Shown: positions 9,171-20,462 of the stretch, piece after piece
Numbering within the stretch: position 1 is the first letter of the stretch
How the letters are laid out: each line of letters opens with the position of its first letter
DNA from: Blakeslea trispora
Taxonomy: Eukaryota > Mucoromycota > Mucoromycetes > Mucorales > Choanephoraceae
DNA length: 64,000 nt
Direction: 5' to 3'
NCBI GenBank assembly: GCA_025331445.1
Contig: JAIWNE010000036.1
Location: 62,001-126,000, forward strand
Program-made: the position numbers and the translations under genes
Notes under the pieces: generated by a model
The model's database searches: none
What the model was told of the DNA's origin: nothing
The model's input: the letters and a program-made list of their open reading frames with translations, nothing else

Positions 9171-10108
9171 ATGAGACCTATTCGAGACATTTATCATTAC
9201 AACAAAGGACCTTTACCCAATTTTAATGCTGACATCAAATCTGCTTTTGGAGAGCTTGTAGGAATGGCCATTTTCATCTTTTTAGCTCTAAGCGGCGTCC
9301 AAGTGAGTTTGAATGCACCTGTTCCATCCTCGAGTGATGGTCGATTGACTTTAATGCAAGTGATATTGATTTCTTTTGCAAAGCAGCATTTTCTAATACT
9401 CATCACTTTATTTTTTTCTTATATAGGCAAGTCCAAACAATTGCAATTAGTTTTGGCATGGGAGTGACTGTAGCTCTCTTTACGACAGCTCATGTTTCAG
9501 GAGGGATCCTTAACCCAGCTATTTTATTAAGCCTGGTGCTGATCGGCGATATCAATTGGCAGCGTGGATTATTTTTCTTTCTTGCAGAGATGATAGGTGG
9601 AATTGTGGGTGCTTATTTTGCTTACTTTATTACTCCAAGCACATTCTTGGGTCAAAACGTATTGAATCCCGATTATAGTGATGCACAAGGCGTGTTTGCT
9701 GAAGCATTGTTTACCTGTTCGTTATCTTTGGTTGTCCTATTTGTAATTGTCGATAAACGACTGATGGCTGATTATGCACCTATTGTGATTGGCATTGTTG
9801 TGTTCTTATGCCATACTTTGTGCACAACCATTGATGGTACATCCATCAATCCTGCACGCTCTTTTGCAGCTGCTGTGGTTACAGGAAAATGGAGCAAGCA
9901 ATGGATTTTCTGGGTAGGGCCTTTAATGGGAGGCGTCTTTGCTGTGATTATTTACCTTGCAGCAAAAATTTTGACAGAGGACTCTGTGTTAGAGAACATG
10001 CTTAATCCAACTACAGAGCAACCTAAGGTTGGAGGTATAGGACCTAAAGAATCCAACAATGGTAGTAACAGCAACAATAACCAAAGTGTCAATATTGATA
10101 TCCATTAA
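9171..10108 (+). CDS. Aquaporin / major intrinsic protein
   Basis: Membrane channel for water or small polyols. Exon 1 encodes the N-terminus and first helix (SAFGELVGMAIFIFLALSGVQ). Exon 2 carries the first NPA box (SGGILNPAI), four further hydrophobic segments and the second box (GTSINPARSF) with its pore Arg. The C-terminus is a hydrophilic Asn/Ser tail. Exon joining is uncertain. The natural product ...LMQ-VQTIAISFGMGV would require an intron bounded by the repeated CAAGT at about 9358 and 9426, which is not GT-AG in frame. An alternative in-frame canonical pair is GT at 9344 with AG ending at 9430. Glycerol versus water specificity cannot be read confidently. The next gene starts 83 nt downstream. 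Confidence 0.88.
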
Positions 10109-10191
10109 TTAAATTGATTGATGAAAAAATAAAAAACACGGAGTTTTGTCTTTTTTTTGTTATATTTTTTTTTCTTTATTCAAGGTACATA

Positions 10192-11349
10192 ATGGAAGCT
10201 GTGAGTACAAGCGACATCATCAAGGTGACAGAGGACGGTCAAGTCACGAAAAAAATACTACGAGAAGGCGCAGGACAGCAACCAGAAAAGAACAATACAG
10301 TTAGTGGTACATATTTCCCTAAAAAAAATGATAAAATACACCTGACACGGTTTAATATCAGTTCATTATGAATCTATTCTTTATGACACGAATACTGTTT
10401 TCGACTCTTCTTATGATAGACGATCAGAGTATACATTTAATCTAAATTCAGGTAAAATAAAAGAGAGAGAGAGAAAGAATAAAAGCAGCATGCATTAGAT
10501 GGTCTATCTAACATATATTTATATACAACAGGCAAAGTGGTGAAAGCATGGGAGCTAATCATACCTACAATGAAAGTGGGTGAAAAAGTAGAAATTGTTT
10601 GCACAAGCGATTATGGTAATATCAGCATGGTGTACATAATGATGATTTGATCTAATGCTCAATTTATCATTAGGTTATGGAGATGAAGGAAAAAGCTATA
10701 TTGTTCCACCAAAGGCAAAGTTAAAATTTCATGTCGAATTGTTAGGCTTTTGGGAGGTAAAAGAGAGATAGATGTGAAAAGCCCTTTTGTTAATTCAGAG
10801 TGTTCTCTCTTAGGCAGCTGGGTCAGCAGCAGAACGCATTCAATCAGCCGAAAAAAAGAAACTCGAAGGAAATACATTGTTTAAAAAAGGTGCTATTAAG
10901 GAAGCTTTATTTGCTTACAGAAAAGCAAGAGATTACATTAAAGATCTCTGGAACTGTGAACCACATGAAACAGAACAGTGTCGTGCCTTGATTGTTGCTC
11001 TCAATCTTAATATTGGTGCCTGTTACCTAAAATTAAAGAACTACGAATTTGCAAAAGAAGTCTGTGTGGAAGCACTTAACCGTGATCCAACAAACGTGAA
11101 AGCTCATTATCGTCTAGCTACTGCTCATCTTGAATCTGGTGAATATGATGAAGGTTTGACTTTTGTTGAATTAGGCTTACAGGTAATGATAACAACAACA
11201 AAAACAAAACAAACCGTTCAACTCACCCTCTCAAAACTTAGCTTAAACCAAGCAATCCTGAACTCAATGCATTAAAGTCAACTTTAGAGGAAAAGAAGGC
11301 TAAATGGACAGAAGATAGCAAAAAGATCTACAGAAAGATGTGCTCATGA
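10192..11349 (+). CDS. FKBP-type peptidyl-prolyl isomerase with TPR domain
   Basis: Six exons (10192-10306, 10362-10451, 10532-10615, 10674-10756, 10814-11182, 11242-11349) give 282 residues. Residues 1-130 form one FKBP domain: VSVHYESILYDTNTVFDSS, GKVVKAWELIIPTM (active-site Trp), DYGYGDEG and LKFHVELLGFWE. The second half is a TPR region (AYRKARDYIKDLW, LNLNIGACYLKLKNYEFAKE, AHYRLATAHLESGEYDEGL) of the kind that docks on the Hsp90 C-terminus in FKBP51/52-like co-chaperones. It is shorter than those vertebrate proteins because only one FKBP domain is present. Likely cytosolic proline isomerase and Hsp90 co-chaperone; client unknown. All splice sites are canonical. Confidence 0.9.
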
Positions 11350-11881
11350 TAAAGCTATGCAGCTAGTAGATATTGTAAGATATATAGATCGTGTTAAACC
11401 AAAAAATATATGTAGCATTGATTGAAGTCCAGTTATTAGTTTAAATGATTGTTGTATTTGAGAGTATAGAGGAGGGATTGTTTATAAGTGCAAAAAAAAA
11501 AAATGAATTACTTTTCTTTTCAAAAGAAATAGATATTCTGCATTGTTCAATACAGTGCGAACGATAGACTCTGTTAAGAAGTAGCTACTTTACAATCAAT
11601 GGACAGAAAGACTCTATCTTCAAGTCATAGTTAGAGGATCAGTCTTTGTAGAAGGCAACTTAATTGTTTAAATTCACTACTTTTTCCTTTACATTTAAAA
11701 TCAAATGTATAATAATAATGAGCAGCATTAAAATTTGAGAATTCTGTGGTCAGTTTCAAAGAGCAAAGCCTTATTTCTCTTCTCGACAAACGAGATCGAT
11801 CATGAACAAAGTCTACCAGTCGCACTGTAATCACTTCTTTATTTTGTTCATAGATAAAAGCAAGACCAAAGACCTCTGTCT
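11350..11881. other. Convergent 3' intergenic region
   Basis: Lies between the stops of the FKBP gene (+) and VMA13 (-). A/T-rich with A-runs that may serve polyadenylation. An antisense ORF at 11631-11888 overlaps the VMA13 stop and has no family resemblance, so I treat it as chance. Confidence 0.5.
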
Positions 11882-13716
11882 TTACCATGCTTGATGCATA
11901 TATTTTTGAACAGCCAAAAGGGCTTGGTATCTGACTTCTTGATCTTCATGTGTCATCAATTCCATAATTCTTTGCTTAGCACCAATTTCTTGCAACATGC
12001 TAGAATTCATTTTGTCTTTTAGTTAAAATTTCGTTTGCCCTTGTCTTTCTTTCTACCTACTTTCTTCCAGCTTTAGTAGCATGCTTGACATAGTAACCAA
12101 TATCACTAGCAGCAATAGCCAAGACAAGTGTGTTGGTAGATGTACTTAAAAGACGAGCAAGTGATTTGAGAAGTTGATAGTTGTTTTCTTCAAGCTTTTG
12201 TGCGTTCTCCTTCCAAAAGACTTCAGACTTATGAGGAGGTGACCATTCCAATTTGCCAGTCTCAACTTCAGAGGCATACTGTTCAAAAGTACTAAATATA
12301 TCTCTCTTTTAGCCCCTTTCTTTTCTTAAACAAAGTAACTACTTACGTAAGACTTTGAAAGTTCTCTTGCAATCTTTCTTTAATAAAGTTGATGTCTTCT
12401 AAAATGTCTGTATCTGACCATTTACGAGTACTCAAGTTTTCTGAGAAAGGCAACAACTTGACAACTAACATAGCAGCCAAGTTTTGAGTAGGAGCCTTTT
12501 CAACCAAGTTCTATCAAAGATGATCAGCACATACACACAAACACACACACACACAAATTAGCCTTACTCTCAAAGTAGCGATAGAGACACGAATAACCTT
12601 TTCCTTTACTGCAGACTTGGCGATATCAACCAACAAGGGAATGATATCATACTTTCTAAAAGCCAAATTCATAGTAAGTACTCTCATTCTGCCTTTCTAA
12701 TCATCTATAGTTACTCGTTGATATGAGCGGCAATTTCGGTCTCAAAAGTAAGAAGCCAAAGACAGAATATGATTTGGTATTGAATTTGAGGAGTAGAAGC
12801 TGTCTTGTTCAAGAAGAGACGATGTGTCAATCTACACGAGAAATTCAATGATATAGTTCTTTCTGGATTTTCCCCCTTTTTTCAACATACTCTTTGGTAA
12901 TATCTTTCGTGTTCCACACAGCCAATCGGTAAGCATTGATACGAAGTAAAGACTCTAATTCTTGAATGGCTAAGCTGACAATGTCATTGTTTGAGCTAGT
13001 CAATTTGTTTCCGATCCAGTTGAAGAAATATGAAAGATCCACATGAGATGGTGAAGGAGCGGAACTAGAAAAAGAAATAACTTTTTTTGTCACAATCAAG
13101 GAGAATCCATCATTTTCACTTTCTCTCTCTCTCTCTCTTACCAAGCAAGTACAGTCAACAACTTGGAAGCCTGTAAAGCCATAAAGTCATCATCTGTCTC
13201 GAGAATCTTGAGGAATGGTCTAAAAGGGAATTCAGCATCTTCCTTTGAAGTTTCATGAAAATAACGTGCATGATCCTCGCTAGCTATACAATATATATAT
13301 ATGATTCAACGCGTGAACTCGTCTTTGACCGGATCTGTTCCTTACCTGTAAAGATATCATCAGTCAATAAGCATACATATTGAACAGTATCTGGTCTGGA
13401 TAGGCTTTGCAACAGATACATGATAAGAGAAGCATATGCTTGGCCCTTTTCATTCATAACTTGTTGAATAACATTGGTAGGCTTTTTGTCGATAGCCTTA
13501 ATAAGTTCTACTTGGTCGTGATTTAATAGACTGGCGCGTTCATAGCCCTAAGAAGATGATGTATAGGTTTTGGCTATTGCTTTTTCGAGTTTAGATAGAT
13601 TTTATAAAATAATTTACCTCCCAAAGGATAGGCTTTTGTCGAATAGATGCAGTTTTCTTTTCCAAGTATGGGTTGCTAACATATACAAGAGGAACTTCAA
13701 GTACTTCTTCAGACAT
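11882..13716 (-). CDS. VMA13: V-type proton ATPase subunit H
   Basis: Regulatory V1 subunit that couples V1 to Vo and is needed for activity of the vacuolar/endosomal proton pump. Nine exons were traced in frame: 13716-13618, 13547-13346, 13283-13142, 13064-12891, 12831-12715, 12655-12568, 12510-12347, 12291-12061 and 11999-11882. They give about 444 residues, near the family length of 440-480. Recognisable blocks are the N-terminal MSEEVLEVPLVYVSNPYLE, the armadillo-like helices (LSYFFNWIGNKL, KYDIIPLLVDIAKSAVKEKV) and the C-terminal MLQEIGAKQRIMELMTHEDQ, which aligns with the yeast C-terminal block. An intron near 13110-13141 contains a CT-repeat. It is transcribed away from the FKBP gene, and MIC60 lies upstream on the same strand. 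Confidence 0.9.
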
Positions 13717-13927
13717 GATAAACTTTGTTCAGTAATAACAATATAAAAAGAAAAAAAAAGAAAAGAATAGAAGGGAAAAAAGATGTAGAAAAGACTTGTA
13801 ACTGCTGAGTACTAATATGACGCTCAAAGAGTCGATTTTGATATACTAATTCGGACACATAGTTTAAGAATGAATTAGGAAATAAACTTTATTTTTCTTG
13901 TAAAGAAGCATGCAAAAAACCTATGAT

Positions 13928-15738
13928 CTATTTAGCTTGTAACATACTAAGTAAAGAAGCTTGAGAACGCAAAATTTCCAAGGCTTGCTTCACTTCCAAA
14001 TGACGACGAGCAGCTTCTAACCAATCCAAAGAAAGACGCTTGGGCCAGCCAGTCAATTGGTTGATCTCTCTAGCTGCACTCTCTAAATCCTTTTCTGTAT
14101 TCAAATAGTGTTCTGCACGAGCTAATCTGGATTCAACATCATCACCAGCAACAAGGCCCTTCTTGGTAAACATGAAACTACTCAAGATAATAGAGAGCAA
14201 ATGAGAAATCATGGATGCATCTTCCTCAGGTATTAATGAAGCGCGGCGTACTTCGCGTGCGACTGTCTGAAAACGTTCAGAGAGAGCAGCAATGGATGTA
14301 ATCCCATGTTGAGCGACATGTTGCTGAATGCTTGATGTAACCAGTTGAATCAGTTCATCACTCTGACGTTCGCCCAACTTGCCAAAAGGAGTCTTGGCAC
14401 TGAGGCGCTTCAATGCTTCAAGTTCTAATTCAAATTGCTTTTGTTGACCAGAGAGAGCAACCTGCTTCAAAGCATCCATGGCAGCAATCAGTTGATGAGC
14501 CTTACGAGCATCGTCCAAGAGTTCGGCATCAGCAGTAGCCAACTTTTCCAATTCGGCTTGCTTTTCAGCAACAGCTTCAATCTGTGATAAACGACCACCA
14601 CGCTCAGTCTCAACTTGCTTCTTTACTTGAGCAATATAGTTAGCTTGAATCTCGACGGCCTTGTTCTTCAATTCAGATTGTAATTCATTCAAGTGATGTT
14701 GACGTTGAGAGGAGAGTTCCTTGTTGTGAATGGCTTGCATCTGCTTTTCCAGATCAGCTTTTTGAGCAGCAAGAGCAGACTCAATTTGCTTTGAACGACT
14801 ACCTAAACGGGCAGAGGCTTTGTCTTGTGCCTCCTTTACCTTCATACCTATTTGCTGACGGTGTTCTTCAATCTTGGCTTCGACTGTTGCCAATTCTTTC
14901 TTAAGAGCCTCAAGCTCTTGGTTAGCCTTTTGTTCTTCTGACTTGATCAAAGCAAAGGCCTTATCGAGGCTCTCCATATCGCGAGTCGAGAAATCAACAA
15001 GACATTTGGCATGACCAGCCAAGCCGGCTTCGTTCAACATGACAACAAGGCCTTGCACAGTCTTTGCGAATTCGTTCAAACTGTCCTCATTCCATTTGGC
15101 AAATGTGGGAATAGGCTGTGGTTCGGGGCTATGGATGACATTGGCAAAGAGGGATTCTTGTTTTCTCTTGATACGCATACGCTTTGTGTTTGAAGGTGTA
15201 GGACCTGAACCAGGTGCCATAGGTGCTTCCTTTTCACCTGTCAACTGAGCAATAGCAGTGGCAATGTATTCATACCAATCTTGAGCTGTTTCTGAAGTCT
15301 GAGAGGCGTACTTCTTTAACTGTTCTGTTTGCGAAGAAGTCTTTTGTTTCATGTCGTTTACTTGCTCATAGTATTGTTGGAAGCGTTTATCGGAAACCCA
15401 GTCCTCTAATGTGTCCAAGATCTTTTCACCGCCTGGGATATAATTAGTGTAAGTATCATAAAAAGCCTCATTCTTAAGAGCAAGGTAAGTAGCACCAGAA
15501 TAAGCAGTGCCAGTCAACAAAGTCAACCAAAACAATTTTTTTCCAATCGATCCTGTTGTTGCTTCTTCGGCTTCTGTTGTATAAAAACGTTGATTGAGCT
15601 ATTTACCAACAACAAAAGAAAAGAGACATGAGCTCATTGTTGTATAGACAGCAAGTATCATCTTACACGAACTAAGCGAGTAGGCTTATTGGCAGCCAAG
15701 CGGGCTGTTGATCGGATAGCAGAGGCGCCTCTCAACAT
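13928..15738 (-). CDS. MIC60: MICOS complex subunit MIC60 (mitofilin)
   Basis: Inner-membrane organiser of mitochondrial crista junctions. Two exons (15738-15667 and 15598-13928) join in phase 0 to 580 residues. The N-terminus MLRGASAIRSTARLAANK is an Arg/Ala/Ser-rich presequence. One membrane span follows (LFWLTLLTGTAYSGATYLAL, about residues 46-65), then a long coiled coil in the middle (about residues 190-370, Glu/Lys/Gln-rich). The C-terminal mitofilin region includes LLSIILSSFMFTKKGL and ITSIAALSERFQTVAREVRRASLIPEE. Length and order match fungal MIC60 (about 540-680 aa). The 84-nt first intron separates the targeting signal from the body. Confidence 0.9.
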
Positions 15739-17017
15739 GATTAAAATAGAATAAAAAGTTGTGTTCTTTTTCTTGCCAGACAAACCCAGGGCGTTTGTTT
15801 TGTGGTGTTTTTTTACGTCACATTTTTAGTTTCCGCTTTGTTTGTCTGCTTTTTTTTTGTCTAAGAATTGAAGCTACTCGAAATACTTTTTTTTTTCAGG
15901 TATATGCTCTCCATTGTCATCATCTTCATAGTCAGTATCAGCTTCACTTCTGCTTTGACCTTGTGCAAGCTAGAGTATATTCGTCCAGATGAGATCGGAT
16001 AATAAATCGCTGAGAAAAGCTAATTGCAGGCTTTCCTACTAGACTGTGTTATATGAATTCAGGAAAATAAAGGATTGGAATATAGTAGTGACCCATGGAT
16101 CGCTAAAGCGCAGAATCCATCTGTTTTTTTAGATAGATCTTCATAGATTTAAGCCTAAATGCCATTAATTTTTTTTTCAAAAAGATTGTTAATCTTGTTT
16201 GGGGGTTGTTCCTTAAAAAAACTAAGGGGATATTGATTCATCCATCAAAATAATCAAACAATGTTCAAAAAGCCTCAAGTTTTTATTGTATGCTATGCTT
16301 AAAGTCTCTTTAGCAGTAAGATTCAGATGTATTTTGAGTTGGCTTTAAGGTCTTGCATTACAGTCATTTCTAGAATCGATATTAAGATCATGATGAGCAA
16401 ACAGAAAAGCCTAGTAGGTGCATTACTATTAAAAGCGTTCACATGCAACTAAAATGAAGACATGCCCAACCATCTCTTTTCCTTCAATACTATTGTTAAA
16501 TTGCTATATATGCATTGCAAGTTATCTATTCAAATTTTCGAGACAAGTCAATCTATGACTTTTCTTGTTGCTTGTCTTGCCTGAGTCATGTCTTTGTGAG
16601 TTTATTGCCCCACTGTATAATGCACGGCTGATGGAGGTGCAAAAGGCTCTTGTCGTCCGGCAAATGCTTATAAACATTGCTTATTACTCATTCTTCTCTT
16701 TTTTGTATGCTATTCATTATATCATGCAACTGACTCTATTAGAAATATAGCACATCTTATCACTCACTGCTATTTTTGTATCAACACTCTTCTGGTACTC
16801 TAACTCAACTTGCAGCCTACTCCATGCTTTATTCTGTATACCATTTAATACCTATTTTTTAACCAAATTGATTTTCATCCATTTCCGAATAAAGTGCAAA
16901 TAGTTCTTAGCTGCATAATTGAAGCATGCATAAAAAATTAAAATCAAGATTAAGAAAATTTAAAAAAGCGTTCAAATTTTTTTATCTTCTTTTTACCTTT
17001 TATTTGACATACAATTT
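15739..17017. other. Divergent intergenic region between MIC60 and the aminopeptidase gene
   Basis: About 1.3 kb holding both promoters. T-rich tracts occur at 15850-15900 and 16975-17010. Short ORFs (15759-15992, 16565-16750) have no family features and are not called. No tRNA or repeat was recognised. Confidence 0.45.
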
Positions 17018-18818
17018 ATGTTACTTTTGACACGAAAAAGTTTAATTAAAGCTGCTAGATTAACTAGCCTTCGTCGTTGTTTTTCCAACAAGCAGGGCTT
17101 TGATAGTCTTGTTGCTGGTGCTTATTCAGATAAGGAGCCCTTTCTGACCAATCAACATGTATCTCAAGAGACCAGAAATCTTATCCAGAACCAGCTAGCT
17201 TCAAGCAATTTCAAGAAGCTAGGAGATACACGCATATTTTACAATATAGATGGTATAAGTCAAGTAGCTGTTGTATCTTTAGGAGAAAAGCAACAAGACC
17301 GGACTAAAGGACAAGAGAATGTTCGTATGGCAGTAAGTAATTTTTTGGTAGCTTCAAAATACTTTTTTTTTTTGCTAACAACAGCAGACAGCTATCGGCA
17401 TTCAGGCACTTCAGAAACAAAATGCAATGTATACTGGTGTAGATGTTTCGGTAGATGTTCAAGGAGCCGCCGAAGGAGCTGTATTGGCTCAATTTTCGTT
17501 CGACAAGCTGAAGCAAAAAGAACAAAAAGATCAAGTGGACCGAGTAGTCGAGCCTTATATGCCAGAAAGGAACAAAGCAATTGAAGATGCATGGGAAATT
17601 GGACAGATCTACGGTGCCTCTCAAAATGTAGCCAGAATGTTAATGACTTCACCTGCCAATTTGATGACACCTAAACTCTTTACTGACGAAGTTGCCTATT
17701 TGTTAGCAGGATTGGAGAATATTGATATTCATGTACGCAACGAAGAATGGGTAAAAAAGCATAATATGAATGCATTTCTTTCTGTTTCTCGAGGAAGGTA
17801 AATATTAGACAAGAGAGAAAAATAAAAAAAAGGAGGGGAGAACATTATGCTCAATAGTAAGTAACCCTTCTGCTAACTATATATGTTCTAGTACAGAACC
17901 ATTGAGATTCTTGGAAATTCATTATAATGGTACTAAAGATAGGCAGCAAAAGCCTTATGGCCTTGTTGGGAAAGGCGTTACATTTGACACTGGTGGTATC
18001 TCACTGAAGCCTTCAGCTAACATGGCATTGATGAAGGGTGATATGGGTGGAGCAGCTACAGTGGCTGGCGCCTTATATGGCATATCCAAACTAAAGTTGC
18101 CTGTAAATATTGTTGCCATGATTCCCTTGTGTGAAAATATGCCATCGGGCGTTGCCACAAAGCCAGGCGATGTTTTTAAAGCCATGAATGGAAAGTCTAT
18201 CGAAGTATTAAATACCGATGCTGAAGGAAGATTAATTTTGGTAATTATAATTGACAACTTGTTTTAAAGAAGGGGGGAAAGACAAAAACTAACCATCTTT
18301 TCTTTTTATAGGCGGATGCGCTATATTATCTTTCCTCTCAATTTGAGCCTCGATATATCATTGATCTAGCTACTCTTACGGGTGCTATGGATGTAGCCTT
18401 GGGCCAAGTCTTTGCAGGCGTATTTACAAATTCCGATAGTCTCTGGAAAGAGCTTGAGAGAGCTGGAAAGACAGTATCAGATCCTTTTTGGCGAATGCCT
18501 CTTCATCCAGATTATGTAAAGGAAATGAAGCAGTCGTTAGTTGCCGACCTTAGCAATGTAGGTCTTCGTCGTTCAGGCGGGTCATGTGCTGCAGCTGGTT
18601 TTTTGCAGGAGTTTGTTGATGAGAACACTCCTTGGGCACACATTGATATTGCAGGCGTTATGGAGTGCCATAGTACGAAGGGGCATCATATTAAAGGCAT
18701 GAGTGGTAAGTAAATCTCTCTGTATTAAACTATGTCTGAATGTATTTTCATTATCATTATTCTAGGTCGACCCACTAGAGCATTAATTGAATTGATGAGA
18801 AAGCAATCAGAAATTTGA
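17018..18818 (+). CDS. Leucyl aminopeptidase, peptidase family M17
   Basis: Metallo-exopeptidase that removes N-terminal residues using two metal ions. Exons 17018-17332, 17388-17797, 17892-18240, 18312-18705 and 18766-18818 join to 506 residues. The catalytic half contains [15 protein letters not shown] (metal-binding Lys and Asp), [15 protein letters not shown] and the family signature [10 protein letters not shown], followed by DLATLTGA. The N-terminus ([22 protein letters not shown]) is basic and lacks acidic residues, so mitochondrial targeting is likely. The exon 2 acceptor is a NAGNAG (ACAGCAG at 17381-17387), so two in-frame forms differing by one Gln are possible. Confidence 0.93.
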
Positions 18819-19300
18819 TTCAAGAAAATAAACAAAGAATCTTGCAATACTACAAGTGTCTTTGTGTGATTCCTTTTCTTATAAAGAAGAGAAGGATAAC
18901 TTCACTTTTTTTCGTTTTAAAGAAGACTCACGGTTCATGTGTTCGTATGGATAAGGGCATAAATAATAATGCTATTATTAAAAAATATATGCATCTCTGC
19001 GCTTTTTTTGTGCACACAAATAATTTAGAAATAATCAGGAATGCTCAAGATTCTCTCTTATTTAAGGGGAATTGCCACAGTTGCTTTGCTGCAGATGTTG
19101 TATTAAAAAAGAATACATTACCATCTCATTTGCAGCTTTTTTTTTCTTTATCTTTTTTTTTTGTTTCTTTTATAAATAATATCCATTAAAAGTTTCTTCA
19201 TTTTTTCTAATATTGTATAAATAGCTTATACTATTTTCTTAATATTTTCTTTTTTTCACAATTATAGTAAAACATTCTTATTACGAAAAAATAATTGTAA

Positions 19301-20462
19301 ATGCCAATACCATCCAAAAACCCACTTGCTATTCTGACTTGTGTACTTGCTATTGTAAGGAATAAGATGCGACACAATCACTTAAAATGATACAACAGAT
19401 TAATGCTTTACGACTTTTTTTTAGACAGGTTGGATCATTGCTTTTATTGGTCTGTGCACTTCGCATGCATTTGCTGCATCACTCTCTTGGTGGATTATCA
19501 TCATTGACCTTTTTATTATCTGCTTGTCTTGTGCTGTACTATGGGCTAATGCACTCAAGACATATTATCCTGTTGTAAGAAGAAATCTACAAAGACGGTT
19601 TTCCACTGATTAACACCATATATGCTTAGATTTTGTGTTTAGTATCCATAAGTATACCTTACAATACCGATGAGATTGTAACATATCTATTTGCTGGAAA
19701 AGTCTCACTGTCTATTGCTGCTTCGGGCTATATCATTATCACAGCCGTCCAGGTACATATGCCCTTTTTTTTTATTGTTACTTCAGAGAAAGTGGTGTAA
19801 ATGGATTGATGATTTGTCTTTTGTAATAGTTTGGTTGGATTTTCATTTTCGGTATACAATGTGACTCTACTCTTCTGCCACCCTCTAGCAACTTGGTACA
19901 TGACCGTACTTGCTCAAGTAATACTCGTCAATACCATAAAGACAGCTTTCCCTTTGATAATTCTGCCATGGACCTGAAAGTTTCTTCAAACTACCCTGTT
20001 TCGCCGCAATCATCCTATGCCAAAACTGTTGCTGCTGAGCATGCTTCTATACCTATGTACATTCATACAGATGATTTGCAAGTGACTCGAGAACCAAATA
20101 CCATCATACTATCTCCTCATCTAGAATATATGATTCCTGTCTCTGCCATTCATAACTGTAAGTGAAATAGCCAACATACTTTTAAAAAGCTAAATTCTTG
20201 CATAAAAAAAAAATAGATAATGCTAGTAAAGATGATCCAAATGAATTGTCATTCTCGAAAGGGGAGCTACTTTATGTTCATGAAAAGAGAGGGAGTTGGT
20301 GGCAAGCAAAAAAAGCCAATGGTATGATTGGTATGATACCAAGTAACTACGTAAGTGATGTTGTAATTTTTAGCTATGCGATTTATAACTTTGGCCTAAC
20401 TTTTTCTTTTTTTTTTTTTTTACTATCATAAAAAAAAGGTTACTGATAATGTATCTTTATAA
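19301..20462 (+). CDS. SHO1: SHO1-type osmosensor, four-span membrane protein with C-terminal SH3
   Basis: Plasma-membrane adaptor that feeds hyperosmotic signals to the HOG MAPK pathway. Exons 19301-19354, 19425-19574, 19630-19752, 19830-20157, 20217-20350 and 20439-20462 give 270 residues. Four hydrophobic segments lie in the first ~130 residues (LAILTCVLAITGWIIAFIGL, WWIIIIDLFIICLSCAVLW, ILCLVSISI, IAASGYIIITAVQFGWIFIF). A ~100-residue polar linker follows, then an SH3 domain with YNASKDDPNELSFSKGELL, GSWWQAKKANGMIGMIPSNYV. This order and length match fungal SHO1. In yeast the SH3 binds Pbs2; here that is inferred. All introns are GT-AG. Confidence 0.9.

Noticed and set aside
12539..12557. 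CA-repeat in a VMA13 intron as a regulatory element
   Set aside because: A short simple repeat with no further evidence of function.
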